Below are positions 1 through 7,077 of a stretch of DNA of 14,787 nt, in pieces. The notes beneath the pieces are model-generated. The model did not search any database and was not told the DNA's origin. It saw only the letters and a program-made list of their open reading frames with translations. Origin of the DNA: JAYFQF01 sp034927285 (GTDB taxonomy: Bacteria; Bacillota; Peptococcia; DRI-13; UBA5745); contig JAYFQF010000041.1 of NCBI GenBank assembly GCA_034927285.1, positions 1 through 14,787 of the forward strand, read 5' to 3'. Within the stretch, counting starts at the first letter, position 1. Each line of letters begins with the position of its first letter. The translations under genes were made by a program, and so were the position numbers.

Positions 1-99
1 GACGGCCAACCCAATGTCCGCACCTGCGTCACGCCGGTACGGGCCGGCATGAAAGTGGAGACCCAAATCGGGTTAGGAAGGTGGGCTGAGCAAGCATGA
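1..99 (+). CDS. (2Fe-2S)-binding subunit of an amino-acid dehydrogenase, 3' end only
   Basis: Only the last 32 codons are present, in frame 1, ending with TGA at 97-99. The visible peptide contains RTCVTPVRAGMKVET. This resembles the C-terminal cluster Cys region of the small Fer2_4-type [2Fe-2S] proteins that accompany HcnB/OoxA-like flavoproteins (hydrogen cyanide synthase, opine oxidase and D-proline or hydroxyproline dehydrogenase families). In those complexes the small subunit relays electrons from the flavin. The stop codon overlaps the start of the next gene (ATGA at 96-99), which indicates translational coupling and a shared complex. The family assignment rests on this short tail plus the neighbouring subunits; the rest of the gene lies beyond the window. 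Confidence 0.75.
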   Translation, partial: DGQPNVRTCVTPVRAGMKVETQIGLGRWAEQA

Positions 100-1202
100 G
101 AAAAGTACAGGTCATCGTCATTGGCGCGGGCCCCGCGGGGCTGGCGGCTTGCATCGAGATCGCCAAAGCCGGGGGCAAGGCGGTGCTGATCGACGAAAAC
201 GGCAAGCCTGGCGGCCAGCTGTTCAAGCAGATCCATAAGTTTTTCGGCTCCCGGGAGCACCGGGCGGGAGTCCGGGGATATAACATCGGAAATCAGTTGC
301 TGAAGGAAACCGAGGACCTGGGAGTGGAAGTGTTCCTGGACTCCCCGGTATACGGACTGTTCCGGCATCCGGAAGGGATCCTGGTGAGCTATATGCACGA
401 GGGACGGGAAAGAGGCCTGGTGGGGGAAAAAGTGATCCTGGCCACGGGGGCGGCGGAAAACGCCCTGACCTTCCCGGGGGGAACGCTGCCCGGGGTAATG
501 GGAGCAGGCTGCGCCCAGACCATGATCAACGTCAACCGGGTGCTGCCGGGGGAAAAGATCATCATGGTCGGCTCGGGGAACGTGGGGCTGATCGTGTCCT
601 ATCAGCTGATGCAGGCGGGCGCGGACGTGCTGGCGCTGATCGAGGCGGCCCCCAGCATCGGCGGTTACGGGGTCCACGCGGGGAAGATCCGCCGGGCCGG
701 AGTGCCGATCCTGGTGGGGCATACCATCAAACGGGTGATCGGCCGGGAGCAGGTGGAAGCGGTGGAGATCGTGGCCCTGGACGAGAAGTTCCGGGAGATC
801 CCGGGAACGGAACAAACCGTGGCCTGCGATACGGTCTGCATCGCGGTGGGGCTGACGCCCTTAACGGAGCTGGCCTGGATGGCGGGCTGCGAATTTGCCT
901 TTATCCCGGCCCTGGGCGGCCATATCCCCATCCATGACGGAGACATGGCCACCACGGTAGCGGGGCTTTATGTGGCGGGAGATATCGCGGGAGCCGAGGA
1001 AGCCAGCACGGCCATGGAAGAAGGGCGCCTGGCGGGCATCGCCGCTTCGGAAGCCCTGGGGCTTTACGGCCCGGCCACCGCCGCTCCGCTGAAGGAGGCG
1101 GTCTGGACCCGGATGGACGCTCTGCGGACCGGACCCTTCGGCCAGAAGCGTTACGAGGCCAAGGCCCAGATGCTGGAGATCGCCAAAGGAGGGAAACAAT
1201 GA
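96..1202 (+). CDS. FAD/NAD(P)-dependent oxidoreductase, HcnB/OoxA-like subunit
   Basis: A 368-residue flavoprotein of the two-dinucleotide-domain type. The N-terminal FAD motif is GAGPAG at residues 10-15. A central ATGAA segment lies near 116-120, a second nucleotide-binding motif (VGSGNVG) at 158-164, and the C-terminal FAD contact GLYVAGDIAGAEEA at 290-303. The family includes subunits of hydrogen cyanide synthase, opine oxidases and D-proline or hydroxyproline dehydrogenases, which oxidise an amine carbon and pass electrons to Fe-S subunits. HcnB-type proteins are usually longer and end in a Cys-rich BFD-like domain. That domain is absent here, and a separate ferredoxin-like gene follows instead. 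Overlaps with both neighbours (ATGA at 96-99 and 1199-1202) indicate a stoichiometric complex. No substrate-binding D-amino-acid oxidase (DAO) type subunit is visible; it may lie upstream of the window. The substrate is unknown, with a D-amino acid most likely given the racemase gene downstream. Confidence 0.9.
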   Translation: MRKVQVIVIGAGPAGLAACIEIAKAGGKAVLIDENGKPGGQLFKQIHKFFGSREHRAGVRGYNIGNQLLKETEDLGVEVFLDSPVYGLFRHPEGILVSYMHEGRERGLVGEKVILATGAAENALTFPGGTLPGVMGAGCAQTMINVNRVLPGEKIIMVGSGNVGLIVSYQLMQAGADVLALIEAAPSIGGYGVHAGKIRRAGVPILVGHTIKRVIGREQVEAVEIVALDEKFREIPGTEQTVACDTVCIAVGLTPLTELAWMAGCEFAFIPALGGHIPIHDGDMATTVAGLYVAGDIAGAEEASTAMEEGRLAGIAASEALGLYGPATAAPLKEAVWTRMDALRTGPFGQKRYEAKAQMLEIAKGGKQ

Positions 1203-1717
1203 TGAAAGAAGGAGTGAAATACACCGGGGTTCCCTCGGCGGAGGAACTGGAGCAGATCCCGGGTATCGCCGGAGAGGCCCGGTTTGAGGAAGGGCCGGTG
1301 GCGGTGATCGAATGCGTCCAGGAGATCCCCTGCAACCCCTGCGAGAAGGCCTGCCCCTTTGGGGCCATCGCCGTGGGGCAGCCCATTACCAATCTGCCGG
1401 TGCTGGACGAGGCAAAATGCACGGGCTGCGGGTCCTGTCTGGCGAAATGTCCGGGACTGGCGATCTTTTTGGTGCATAAGAATTATACCGAGGCCACGGC
1501 GTTGGTGGAATTCCCCTTCGAATACCTGCCCCTGCCCAAAGCCGGGGACACGGTGGCCTGCGGCGGCCGGGACGGAGCTTACGTCTGCGACGGCCGGGTG
1601 GTCAAGGTCAACCAAAATAAAGCCTTTGACGGCACCACTTTAGTCTCCGTGGAGGTCCCCAAGAAATACTATATGACCGTCCGGACCATCTGCAGAAAAA
1701 AGCAGGAAAAAGCATAA
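1199..1717 (+). CDS. 4Fe-4S ferredoxin-type subunit of the oxidoreductase complex
   Basis: A 172-residue protein with two [4Fe-4S] motifs. The first region has Cys at 39, 45, 48 and 52 (CNPCEKACP). The second has Cys at 74, 77, 80 and 84 (CTGCGSCLAKCP). Additional Cys residues at 121, 130 and 165 lie in a C-terminal extension of unknown role. It probably carries electrons from the preceding flavoprotein to a soluble or membrane acceptor. The start overlaps the previous stop (ATGA), and an AGGAGG at 1187-1192 serves either this ATG or the adjacent one at 1202. A few bases of purine- and G-rich codon style set this gene and the preceding one apart from everything after 1770. The ferredoxin fold is certain; its partners are inferred from the gene overlap. 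Confidence 0.88.
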   Translation: MMKEGVKYTGVPSAEELEQIPGIAGEARFEEGPVAVIECVQEIPCNPCEKACPFGAIAVGQPITNLPVLDEAKCTGCGSCLAKCPGLAIFLVHKNYTEATALVEFPFEYLPLPKAGDTVACGGRDGAYVCDGRVVKVNQNKAFDGTTLVSVEVPKKYYMTVRTICRKKQEKA

Positions 1718-1769
1718 TTGGCGGCGAATTCCCGAAGACGGCAAAAATGAATAATAAGGAGGTTACCCC

Positions 1770-2501
1770 ATGACCATTGCAAAAGGCGGTATTACAAATC
1801 AGGGGATGATGATCGGAATTTTGATGCTGGAAACCGTATTTCCCCGGCTGCCCGGCGACGTCGGAAACGGCTGGACCTTCGACTTTCCGGTGATGTTCCG
1901 GAAGGTCACCGGCGCAAATCCCACCAGTGTGGTAAAAAACGCCGACCCTGCTCTGCTCAGGCCCTTCATCGAAGGCGCCCAGGCCCTGGAAGCAGCCGGC
2001 TGCAAAGCCATTGCCACCAGCTGCGGCTTTTTGGTAATGTTCCAAAAAGAAATGGCGGCGGCGGTAAATATCCCCGTGATTTCCTCAAGTCTTTTACAGG
2101 TTCCTTTTGTGGGCCGGCTGTTAGGCCCGGACAAAAAGGTAGGTATCATTACGGCTAAGGCCTCCTCCCTGACAGAAAAACACTTCAAAGGCGCCGGCAT
2201 GGAGAACTGCCGTTTCGCCATCCAGGGCATGGAGGAATTCCCTGAATTTTTCCGTACCTATATTGAAAACAACGACGCCATGGATGTGAAAAAAGCCACT
2301 GAGGAAATGCGGGAAGCCGGGCGCAAGCTGATCCGGGAAAACCCCGACGTAGGGGCCATCGTCCTGGAATGCACCAACATGCCTCCTTTTGCTTACGCCG
2401 TCCAGGAGGTTACCGGACTGCCGGTCTACGATGTGGTTACCCTGATCCGCTATACCGCCATGAGCCTGGCCCGGGGACCTTTCACCGCCAGGAGTCTGTG
2501 A
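1770..2501 (+). CDS. Aspartate/glutamate racemase superfamily protein
   Basis: A 243-residue protein of the Asp/Glu/hydantoin racemase superfamily, whose members invert an amino-acid alpha carbon with two opposed Cys residues and no cofactor. The two expected Cys motifs are present: TSCGF with Cys85 and LECTNMPP with Cys201. Length and spacing fit a full-length enzyme. The start has an excellent Shine-Dalgarno AAGGAGGT at 1756-1763, six bases before the ATG. It lies 52 bp after the Fe-S flavoenzyme genes with no terminator between, so it is probably co-transcribed. The context suggests conversion of an L-amino acid to the D form that the flavoenzyme complex oxidises, or the reverse. Substrate cannot be read from the sequence. 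A maleate isomerase-like or decarboxylase-like member of the superfamily is an alternative. Confidence 0.85.
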   Translation: MTIAKGGITNQGMMIGILMLETVFPRLPGDVGNGWTFDFPVMFRKVTGANPTSVVKNADPALLRPFIEGAQALEAAGCKAIATSCGFLVMFQKEMAAAVNIPVISSSLLQVPFVGRLLGPDKKVGIITAKASSLTEKHFKGAGMENCRFAIQGMEEFPEFFRTYIENNDAMDVKKATEEMREAGRKLIRENPDVGAIVLECTNMPPFAYAVQEVTGLPVYDVVTLIRYTAMSLARGPFTARSL

Positions 2502-2560
2502 GCCCCTCCCTCTCATCACCTTTAACCCAAAAGTGCCAATCAAGAAAGGAAGTATCCCTT

Positions 2561-3322
2561 ATGGTAAACGTATTGCTTTCCGGCTGCAACGGCCGGATGG
2601 GCCAGGCCGTAGTGCGCCAGGCCGCCGAGGCCGGCATGAAAATCGTAGCCGGCTATGATATGAACGCTGTAAAATTAAACGATTTCCCGGTTTACAACAA
2701 CTTTGACAGCGTGGCTGAGGCTGCCGACGTGGTTGTCGATTTCAGCCATATTTCCGCCACGCCCGCCGTATTGCGGTATTGCCGGGCCAAAAAACTGCCT
2801 TTAGTGCTTTGTACCACCGGCATTAAAGATGAGCTGGAGGCTAAAGTCCTGGAAACCGCCAAGGATATCCCCGTTTTCAAATCTTTCAACATGTCCCTGG
2901 GCATCAGCCTCCTGCAGGCTTTGGTCCGCCAGGCCGCTAAGGTACTGGGCGACACCTACGATATCGAGATTATCGAAAAGCATCATAATCAGAAACTGGA
3001 CGCCCCCAGCGGCACTGCGCTGATGATTGCCGACGCCGCGGCTTCCTGCCTGAATTTCAAGGCAGAATACGTCTACGACCGGACCAAGGAGCATAAAAAA
3101 CGGGATCACAAGGAAATCGGCATCCACGCGATACGGGGCGGCACCATTGTGGGAGAGCATGAGGCCATGTTCATCGGCCCCAATGAGATCATCACCATCA
3201 GCCATTCCGCCCAGTCCCGGGAACTCTTTGCCAACGGCGCCATCAAGGCGGCCGCCTTCATTTTGGATAAAAAGCCCGGGGTTTATAACATGGACGATCT
3301 GGTCAGCTCACTGAGCCGTTAA
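2561..3322 (+). CDS. dapB: 4-hydroxy-tetrahydrodipicolinate reductase
   Basis: A 253-residue DapB, the NAD(P)H-dependent reductase of the diaminopimelate/lysine pathway in the cytoplasm. The nucleotide-binding motif GCNGRMG uses Gly8, Gly11 and Gly14, with an acidic residue at Asp33. The active-site signature is complete: HH at 141-142, Lys145 and DAPSGTA at 147-153, matching the HHxxKxDAPSGTA pattern of characterised enzymes. I placed the start at 2561 because it gives the canonical N-terminus and has AGAAAGGAAG upstream (about 2543-2552). An in-frame start at 2369 would overlap the racemase by over 130 bp and add non-homologous sequence. The gene is 59 bp after the racemase gene and ends just before a strong bidirectional terminator, so it is probably the last gene of the operon. 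No other lysine genes are in the window. Confidence 0.95.
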   Translation: MVNVLLSGCNGRMGQAVVRQAAEAGMKIVAGYDMNAVKLNDFPVYNNFDSVAEAADVVVDFSHISATPAVLRYCRAKKLPLVLCTTGIKDELEAKVLETAKDIPVFKSFNMSLGISLLQALVRQAAKVLGDTYDIEIIEKHHNQKLDAPSGTALMIADAAASCLNFKAEYVYDRTKEHKKRDHKEIGIHAIRGGTIVGEHEAMFIGPNEIITISHSAQSRELFANGAIKAAAFILDKKPGVYNMDDLVSSLSR

Positions 3323-3344
3323 ATCGCCGCGCTCCGGAGCAGAC

Positions 3345-3360
3345 CTGTCCCGTGGGACAG
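3345..3360 (+). other. Small GC-rich hairpin after dapB
   Basis: CTGTCC-CGTG-GGACAG forms a perfect 6-bp stem with a 4-nt loop, 22 nt after the dapB stop. No T-run follows, so it is not a terminator by itself. It may stabilise the 3' end of the mRNA ahead of the terminator that starts 17 nt later. Confidence 0.4.
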
Positions 3361-3376
3361 CCAAATAAACAAAACC

Positions 3377-3423
3377 AAAAAACGCGCAGAAAGGCTTCGC
3401 CGGCCCTTCCGCGCGTTTTTTTT
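3377..3423. terminator. Bidirectional Rho-independent terminator between convergent genes
   Basis: An A-run plus ACGCGC (3382-3387) pairs with GCGCGT (3411-3416) plus a T-run to 3423. The inner stem is imperfect (GAAAGGC against GCCCTTC) with a TTCG-containing loop. T-runs exist on both strands, so it can end the dapB operon from the left and the diguanylate cyclase gene from the right. Confidence 0.88.
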
Positions 3424-3469
3424 GATTGAAGCCCCTTTACTTCATCTGATCCATGAGCTCAGAGCATAA

Positions 3470-4930
3470 TCAGGAACCCAGGCCCGCCGGCAATTGGCCG
3501 TTTTCAATAATCCCGGCAAATAAGCCGACGATTTCCGGATCAAACTGCACCCCCGCATTCCGTTTTATTTCCTCAATAGCTTCCTCTTTGCTGCACGCCT
3601 TCCGGTACGTCTGGTCCACGGTCATCGCGTCATAGGCGTCGGCTACCGCCAGAATCCGGCAGAGCAGGGGGATTTCTTTTTCTTTGCAGCCTCTGGGGTA
3701 ACCCTTGCCGTCCCAGCGCTCATGGTGTAAAAGGATGTACTGGGAAATAGCAGACATCTCCGGTGTGTTCTGCACGATCCGATATCCGATTTCACAGTGC
3801 CGGCGTATTTCCTCCCGCTCCCCGGGGGTCAATGGCCCCCTTTTTTTCGTGATGTTCTGCGGTATTGCCACCATGCCGATATCGTGCAGCATGGCAAATA
3901 AGGACAGCTCGTTCTGCTCTTCGCCGGACAGGCCTAATTTCTCACCGATCCGGCGGCAGTAGATTTCCAGACGCTTTGAATGTCTTTCCGTGTCGATATT
4001 ATTTTCATACAGCATGGTAAGCAATGTGCCGATGATATTTTTCCTGTGGCTTTTGCCCTCCAAAAGCTTCTTGTGGTACATCCATTTTTCCGCCGTCCGC
4101 AAGATATCCTGCAGGTTTTCCCCGCTGCTTTCCTTTACTCCATAGCCCAACGAAACGCTGATCTGGAGCGTACCGTCGCTGTTTCGCGCAAAATTTTTCT
4201 GCATTCTTTGGATGGCTTCCTCAGCCGTTTTGACCGTGGCTTTGGGCAAAAGAACCAAAAACTCGTCTCCTCCCCAGCGGATGACGATATCCTCTTTACG
4301 GCAGCTCTCCTTAATGGAGCCGGCCACTTTTTTCAAGAGCCGGTCCCCTGCCATATGCCCAAAGGCGTCGTTGGTCAGTTTCAGCCCGTTTACGTCGCCG
4401 ATGATAACCGCCAGAGGAAGATTGGCGGCAGTATCCAGGCGCCGCTTATTTTCCGAAACGAACCTGCGGTTATAAAGGCCCGTCAAAAAATCGTGGTAGC
4501 TTAAATCAACGATGTGTTCCTGCTGCCGCCGGTCCCGGCTGGCGTCGCGAAAAATCATCACCGCCCCAAAAATACTGCCCCTTTCATCCCTGATGGGGGC
4601 GGCACAGCCTGCAATGGGTACGGAAAAGCCCTGTTTGTGGACCAGGGCTTCATCACCGGCCAGGCTCACGTCTTTCCCTGTCTCCAAAGCCTTACGGATA
4701 GGATCCCGGGGCCCGGCGCCGCTCCCCTCGTCTTTCAGCGCAAACACCTCGGTGAACCTTCTGCCTTTGGCTTCCGTGTCCCGCCAGCCGGTTATCGCCT
4801 GAGCCGATTTATTTAACAGACTGATCCGGCCTTCCTTATTTGTGGCGACGATTCCCTGTCCGATGGATTCAAGGGTGATCCTCAGCAACTCTTTCTGCCG
4901 GTATAAAATTGTTTTTTCTTTGGCCTTCAT
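3470..4930 (-). CDS. PAS-GGDEF-HD-GYP cyclic-di-GMP turnover protein
   Basis: A 486-residue cytoplasmic protein with no membrane segment. A PAS sensor domain spans about residues 14-125. A GGDEF diguanylate cyclase domain spans about 145-290, with an intact GGDEF at 220-224 and an inhibitory I-site RKED at 211-214, the usual five residues upstream. A HD-GYP phosphodiesterase domain spans about 300-480, with HD at 349-350 and HHERWDGKGYP at 402-412. Both catalytic halves look intact, so it could make and degrade c-di-GMP depending on the PAS signal. One oddity: the usual HDIGK motif reads HDIGM (Met353). A TAA lies in frame just upstream, so the ATG at 4930 is the first possible ATG start; the ribosome site is weak (GAGAG). 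It follows the chemoreceptor gene by 79 nt on the same strand without a terminator and is probably its operon partner. Confidence 0.95.
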   Translation of the reverse strand: MKAKEKTILYRQKELLRITLESIGQGIVATNKEGRISLLNKSAQAITGWRDTEAKGRRFTEVFALKDEGSGAGPRDPIRKALETGKDVSLAGDEALVHKQGFSVPIAGCAAPIRDERGSIFGAVMIFRDASRDRRQQEHIVDLSYHDFLTGLYNRRFVSENKRRLDTAANLPLAVIIGDVNGLKLTNDAFGHMAGDRLLKKVAGSIKESCRKEDIVIRWGGDEFLVLLPKATVKTAEEAIQRMQKNFARNSDGTLQISVSLGYGVKESSGENLQDILRTAEKWMYHKKLLEGKSHRKNIIGTLLTMLYENNIDTERHSKRLEIYCRRIGEKLGLSGEEQNELSLFAMLHDIGMVAIPQNITKKRGPLTPGEREEIRRHCEIGYRIVQNTPEMSAISQYILLHHERWDGKGYPRGCKEKEIPLLCRILAVADAYDAMTVDQTYRKACSKEEAIEEIKRNAGVQFDPEIVGLFAGIIENGQLPAGLGS

Positions 4931-5009
4931 GCTCTCTTTTTTTCCGCTTATTTAAAGACAGAAAATCCTTCCCTTGAATGTCTGGCTGAATAAAACCGAT
5001 ATGCAGGGG

Positions 5010-6725
5010 TTAGTTGCTGAACAACAACCGGCCGTTGTCGACTTTAAAGCGATTCACTTTCTCCTTCAGCTCCTTGGCCTGGTTGGAAAGCTCTTCACTG
5101 GCCGCCGCGCATTCTTCCGAAACCGCCGCATTGCTTTGCACAACTTCCGAAACCTGGCTGATTCCCTGGCTGATTTGCTCCAGCGCAGCCGCCTGTTCAT
5201 TGGAGGCCGCGGAAATGGCCTCGATCAGATCCACGGCTTTTTCGATGCCGGAAACGATCCGTTCCAGCTCGCTTGCCGTAACCTTGGCAATTTTCGCTCC
5301 CGCCTCCACCTTTTTTATGGAGCCTTCTATCAGTTCCGTGGTTTCCTTGGCCGCCTGGCCGGATCGTGCCGCAAGGGACCTCACTTCTTCGGCTACCACC
5401 GCGAAACCCTTGCCGTTTTCGCCGGCCCGGGCGGCTTCCACCGCCGCGTTAAGAGCCAGGATATTGGTCTGGAAGGCGATATCCTCAATCACTTTAATTA
5501 TCTTGCCGATATTTTCTGAAGAAGCATTGATTTCTTCCATGGCCCGAAGCATTTCCGTCATCTGCTTTTTGCCGGTATCCGCATCCTTTTCGATTCCCTT
5601 GGCCAGTTCTTCCGTGGTTTTGGCGTTCTGAGCATTTTTATTGGTCTCGGAGGTCACCTCTTCCAGGGAGGCTGTCAGTTCTTCCACCGTGCTGGCCTGC
5701 TCGGTGGCGCCCTGAGAAAGAGATACGCTGGAATCCGCTACCAGCTTTGCGCCGGTATCCACCTGTTCCGACGAAGTCACAAGCGCCAGGGCAAGGTCGT
5801 GAAGCTCTTTAACAAGCTGGGACAAGGCCTTTCCCAGCACGTCCTTTTCCGACCTGACGGCGATTTGCGTGGTTAAGTCCCCGCCGGCGATGGCCTGGGT
5901 TTTCTGCACCTGCTCCACGGTGCTTTCCACCACCTTGTCAAAGGCCCCTGCCAGGATGCCCACTTCGTCTTTTCTCAATTTCAGGAGCCTGTCCTTTTTA
6001 TCCGCAGTCTTATCCATGTCGATATCCCCCAGGGCCAGCATTTCCGCAAAGGCCGCGAATTTGCGTAAAGGCTTGCCGATAGCGCCGGACAGATACAGGC
6101 TCAGCAGCAAAGCGATGACAAAAGAAGCGATGATTACGCAGAGCATGACGATTATGGCAAGCCAGGTCCCGGCCCGATCCCGGGCAAGTCTTTCCGACGC
6201 CTGGGAGACATTATAGTCGGATATTTCGCCAAACTTTTGAATTGTGTCTTCCGCGCTGCCGTTGAGGCTTTCGATCAAAGACATGATTTCCGCTTTTGGT
6301 TTTCCGGCTTCGGCGGCGGTCAGGATCGTGCCCAGATCTTTTTTATAAAGCTCATAGGCGGCTCTCAGGGAATCAAGCTGCGTCTGGCCCTGCTGATCCG
6401 TCCGGGTGGAAGCGTACTGCTCCAGCTCTGTTTCCAGCGCGGCGAATTGGCCGGTTATTTCCTCGCAGTATTGCTGCCGGTCGGTATCGTAATATATATA
6501 TAAGTCCCTCTCCAGGGTTCTCAGTTCCATCAGGCTCAATTCCGCATCGGTAGACTGTACAATTCCCATAGTGTACTGATCGTAGGTTTCCTGCTGGTCC
6601 TTTGAAATATTAATCAGACTCACCATGCCGATAATTCCCGTTACGACGCCTAACACCAGAACAAGGAGAAAGCCAGTAAGCAGCTTCTTTGAAATTGAAA
6701 GATTCTCATACCATTTTTTCATCAT
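5010..6725 (-). CDS. Methyl-accepting chemotaxis protein with 4-helix-bundle sensor
   Basis: A 571-residue transmembrane chemoreceptor. TM1 is about residues 13-38 and TM2 about 187-213, enclosing an extracytoplasmic helical domain of about 145 residues (4HB_MCP-like). A HAMP segment follows (about 214-268), then a long coiled-coil signalling domain with the highly conserved hairpin tip at about 412-455 (IAFQTNILALNAAVEAARAG, then GFAVVAEEVRSLA). It should sense a small ligand outside and control CheA/CheW. There is no C-terminal NWETF-like pentapeptide for CheR/CheB tethering; the protein ends in LLFSN. I start it at 6725 (MMKKW) because GAGAGG sits seven bases upstream and TM1 follows at the usual distance. 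The open frame to 6941 encodes no recognisable extension. It is the nearest gene to the left end of the invertible segment. Confidence 0.95.
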   Translation of the reverse strand: MMKKWYENLSISKKLLTGFLLVLVLGVVTGIIGMVSLINISKDQQETYDQYTMGIVQSTDAELSLMELRTLERDLYIYYDTDRQQYCEEITGQFAALETELEQYASTRTDQQGQTQLDSLRAAYELYKKDLGTILTAAEAGKPKAEIMSLIESLNGSAEDTIQKFGEISDYNVSQASERLARDRAGTWLAIIVMLCVIIASFVIALLLSLYLSGAIGKPLRKFAAFAEMLALGDIDMDKTADKKDRLLKLRKDEVGILAGAFDKVVESTVEQVQKTQAIAGGDLTTQIAVRSEKDVLGKALSQLVKELHDLALALVTSSEQVDTGAKLVADSSVSLSQGATEQASTVEELTASLEEVTSETNKNAQNAKTTEELAKGIEKDADTGKKQMTEMLRAMEEINASSENIGKIIKVIEDIAFQTNILALNAAVEAARAGENGKGFAVVAEEVRSLAARSGQAAKETTELIEGSIKKVEAGAKIAKVTASELERIVSGIEKAVDLIEAISAASNEQAAALEQISQGISQVSEVVQSNAAVSEECAAASEELSNQAKELKEKVNRFKVDNGRLLFSN

Positions 6726-6950
6726 TCCATATCCTCTCTTCGTGAAATAGTTGGGACTCTTGGCATACATTCGGCAATAAAACAGACCGGGGGTAAGCAA
6801 TACGCTCTTTATCTTCCATGCCCGCAGGAAAAATGAAACTCCCGGGCGCCCAATTATCAGCTTTTTCCGGCGCAGCGTTTGTGTTTGAATAGATTTTATG
6901 GAAATATAGAAAAATAAACGGCAGAAATACCAATCCGGCAAGCTCGATTT
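6726..6950 (-). promoter_or_regulatory. Leader and regulatory region of the chemoreceptor operon
   Basis: A 225-nt non-coding stretch between the chemoreceptor start and the left inverted repeat. It contains a SigD-like promoter (6854-6881, listed separately), the ribosome site GAGAGG at 6733-6738 and no visible T-tailed terminator. Transcription arriving from the right could therefore run into the chemoreceptor gene. This matters for the proposed switch. Confidence 0.55.
6854..6881 (-). promoter_or_regulatory. Candidate sigma-D/FliA-type promoter for the chemoreceptor gene
   Basis: On the minus strand, CAAA (6881-6878), 16 bases, then GCTGATAA (6861-6854). The SigD/FliA consensus is TAAA-N14-16-GCCGATAA, so 11 of 12 positions... 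more exactly 3/4 and 7/8 match. Motility sigma control is normal for chemoreceptor genes. The start would be near 6847, about 120 nt before the ATG. Confidence 0.5.
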
Positions 6951-6977
6951 TCGTCAAGTATTTAACTTCACGACAGC
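6951..6977 (+). repeat. Left inverted repeat of the invertible segment (27 bp)
   Basis: Positions 6951-6977 are the exact reverse complement of 8408-8434, 27 of 27 bases, with mismatches immediately outside on both sides. The repeat begins TCGTCAAGTATTTAAC on the + strand. Each copy is an imperfect dyad: two 9-bp arms matching at 8 of 9 positions around an asymmetric 5-bp centre (ATTTA here). This is the layout of a tyrosine-recombinase core site with a central crossover region. Confidence 0.93.
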
Positions 6978-7077
6978 GGCCCATTAAAGCTATATCTTAT
7001 CCCCCTGCCGGGAATTTCCGACTGGATTTTCTGACGGCGAATCCCGCAAAAGCCAGGCTGAAAACCGGCCCGAAAAG

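Noticed and set aside
2369..2560. N-terminal extension of dapB from an upstream start
   Set aside because: It would overlap the racemase gene out of frame; the ATG at 2561 has a ribosome site and gives the canonical DapB start.
6726..6941. N-terminal extension of the chemoreceptor
   Set aside because: The peptide is not chemoreceptor-like, whereas the start at 6725 has GAGAGG at proper spacing and leads directly into TM1.
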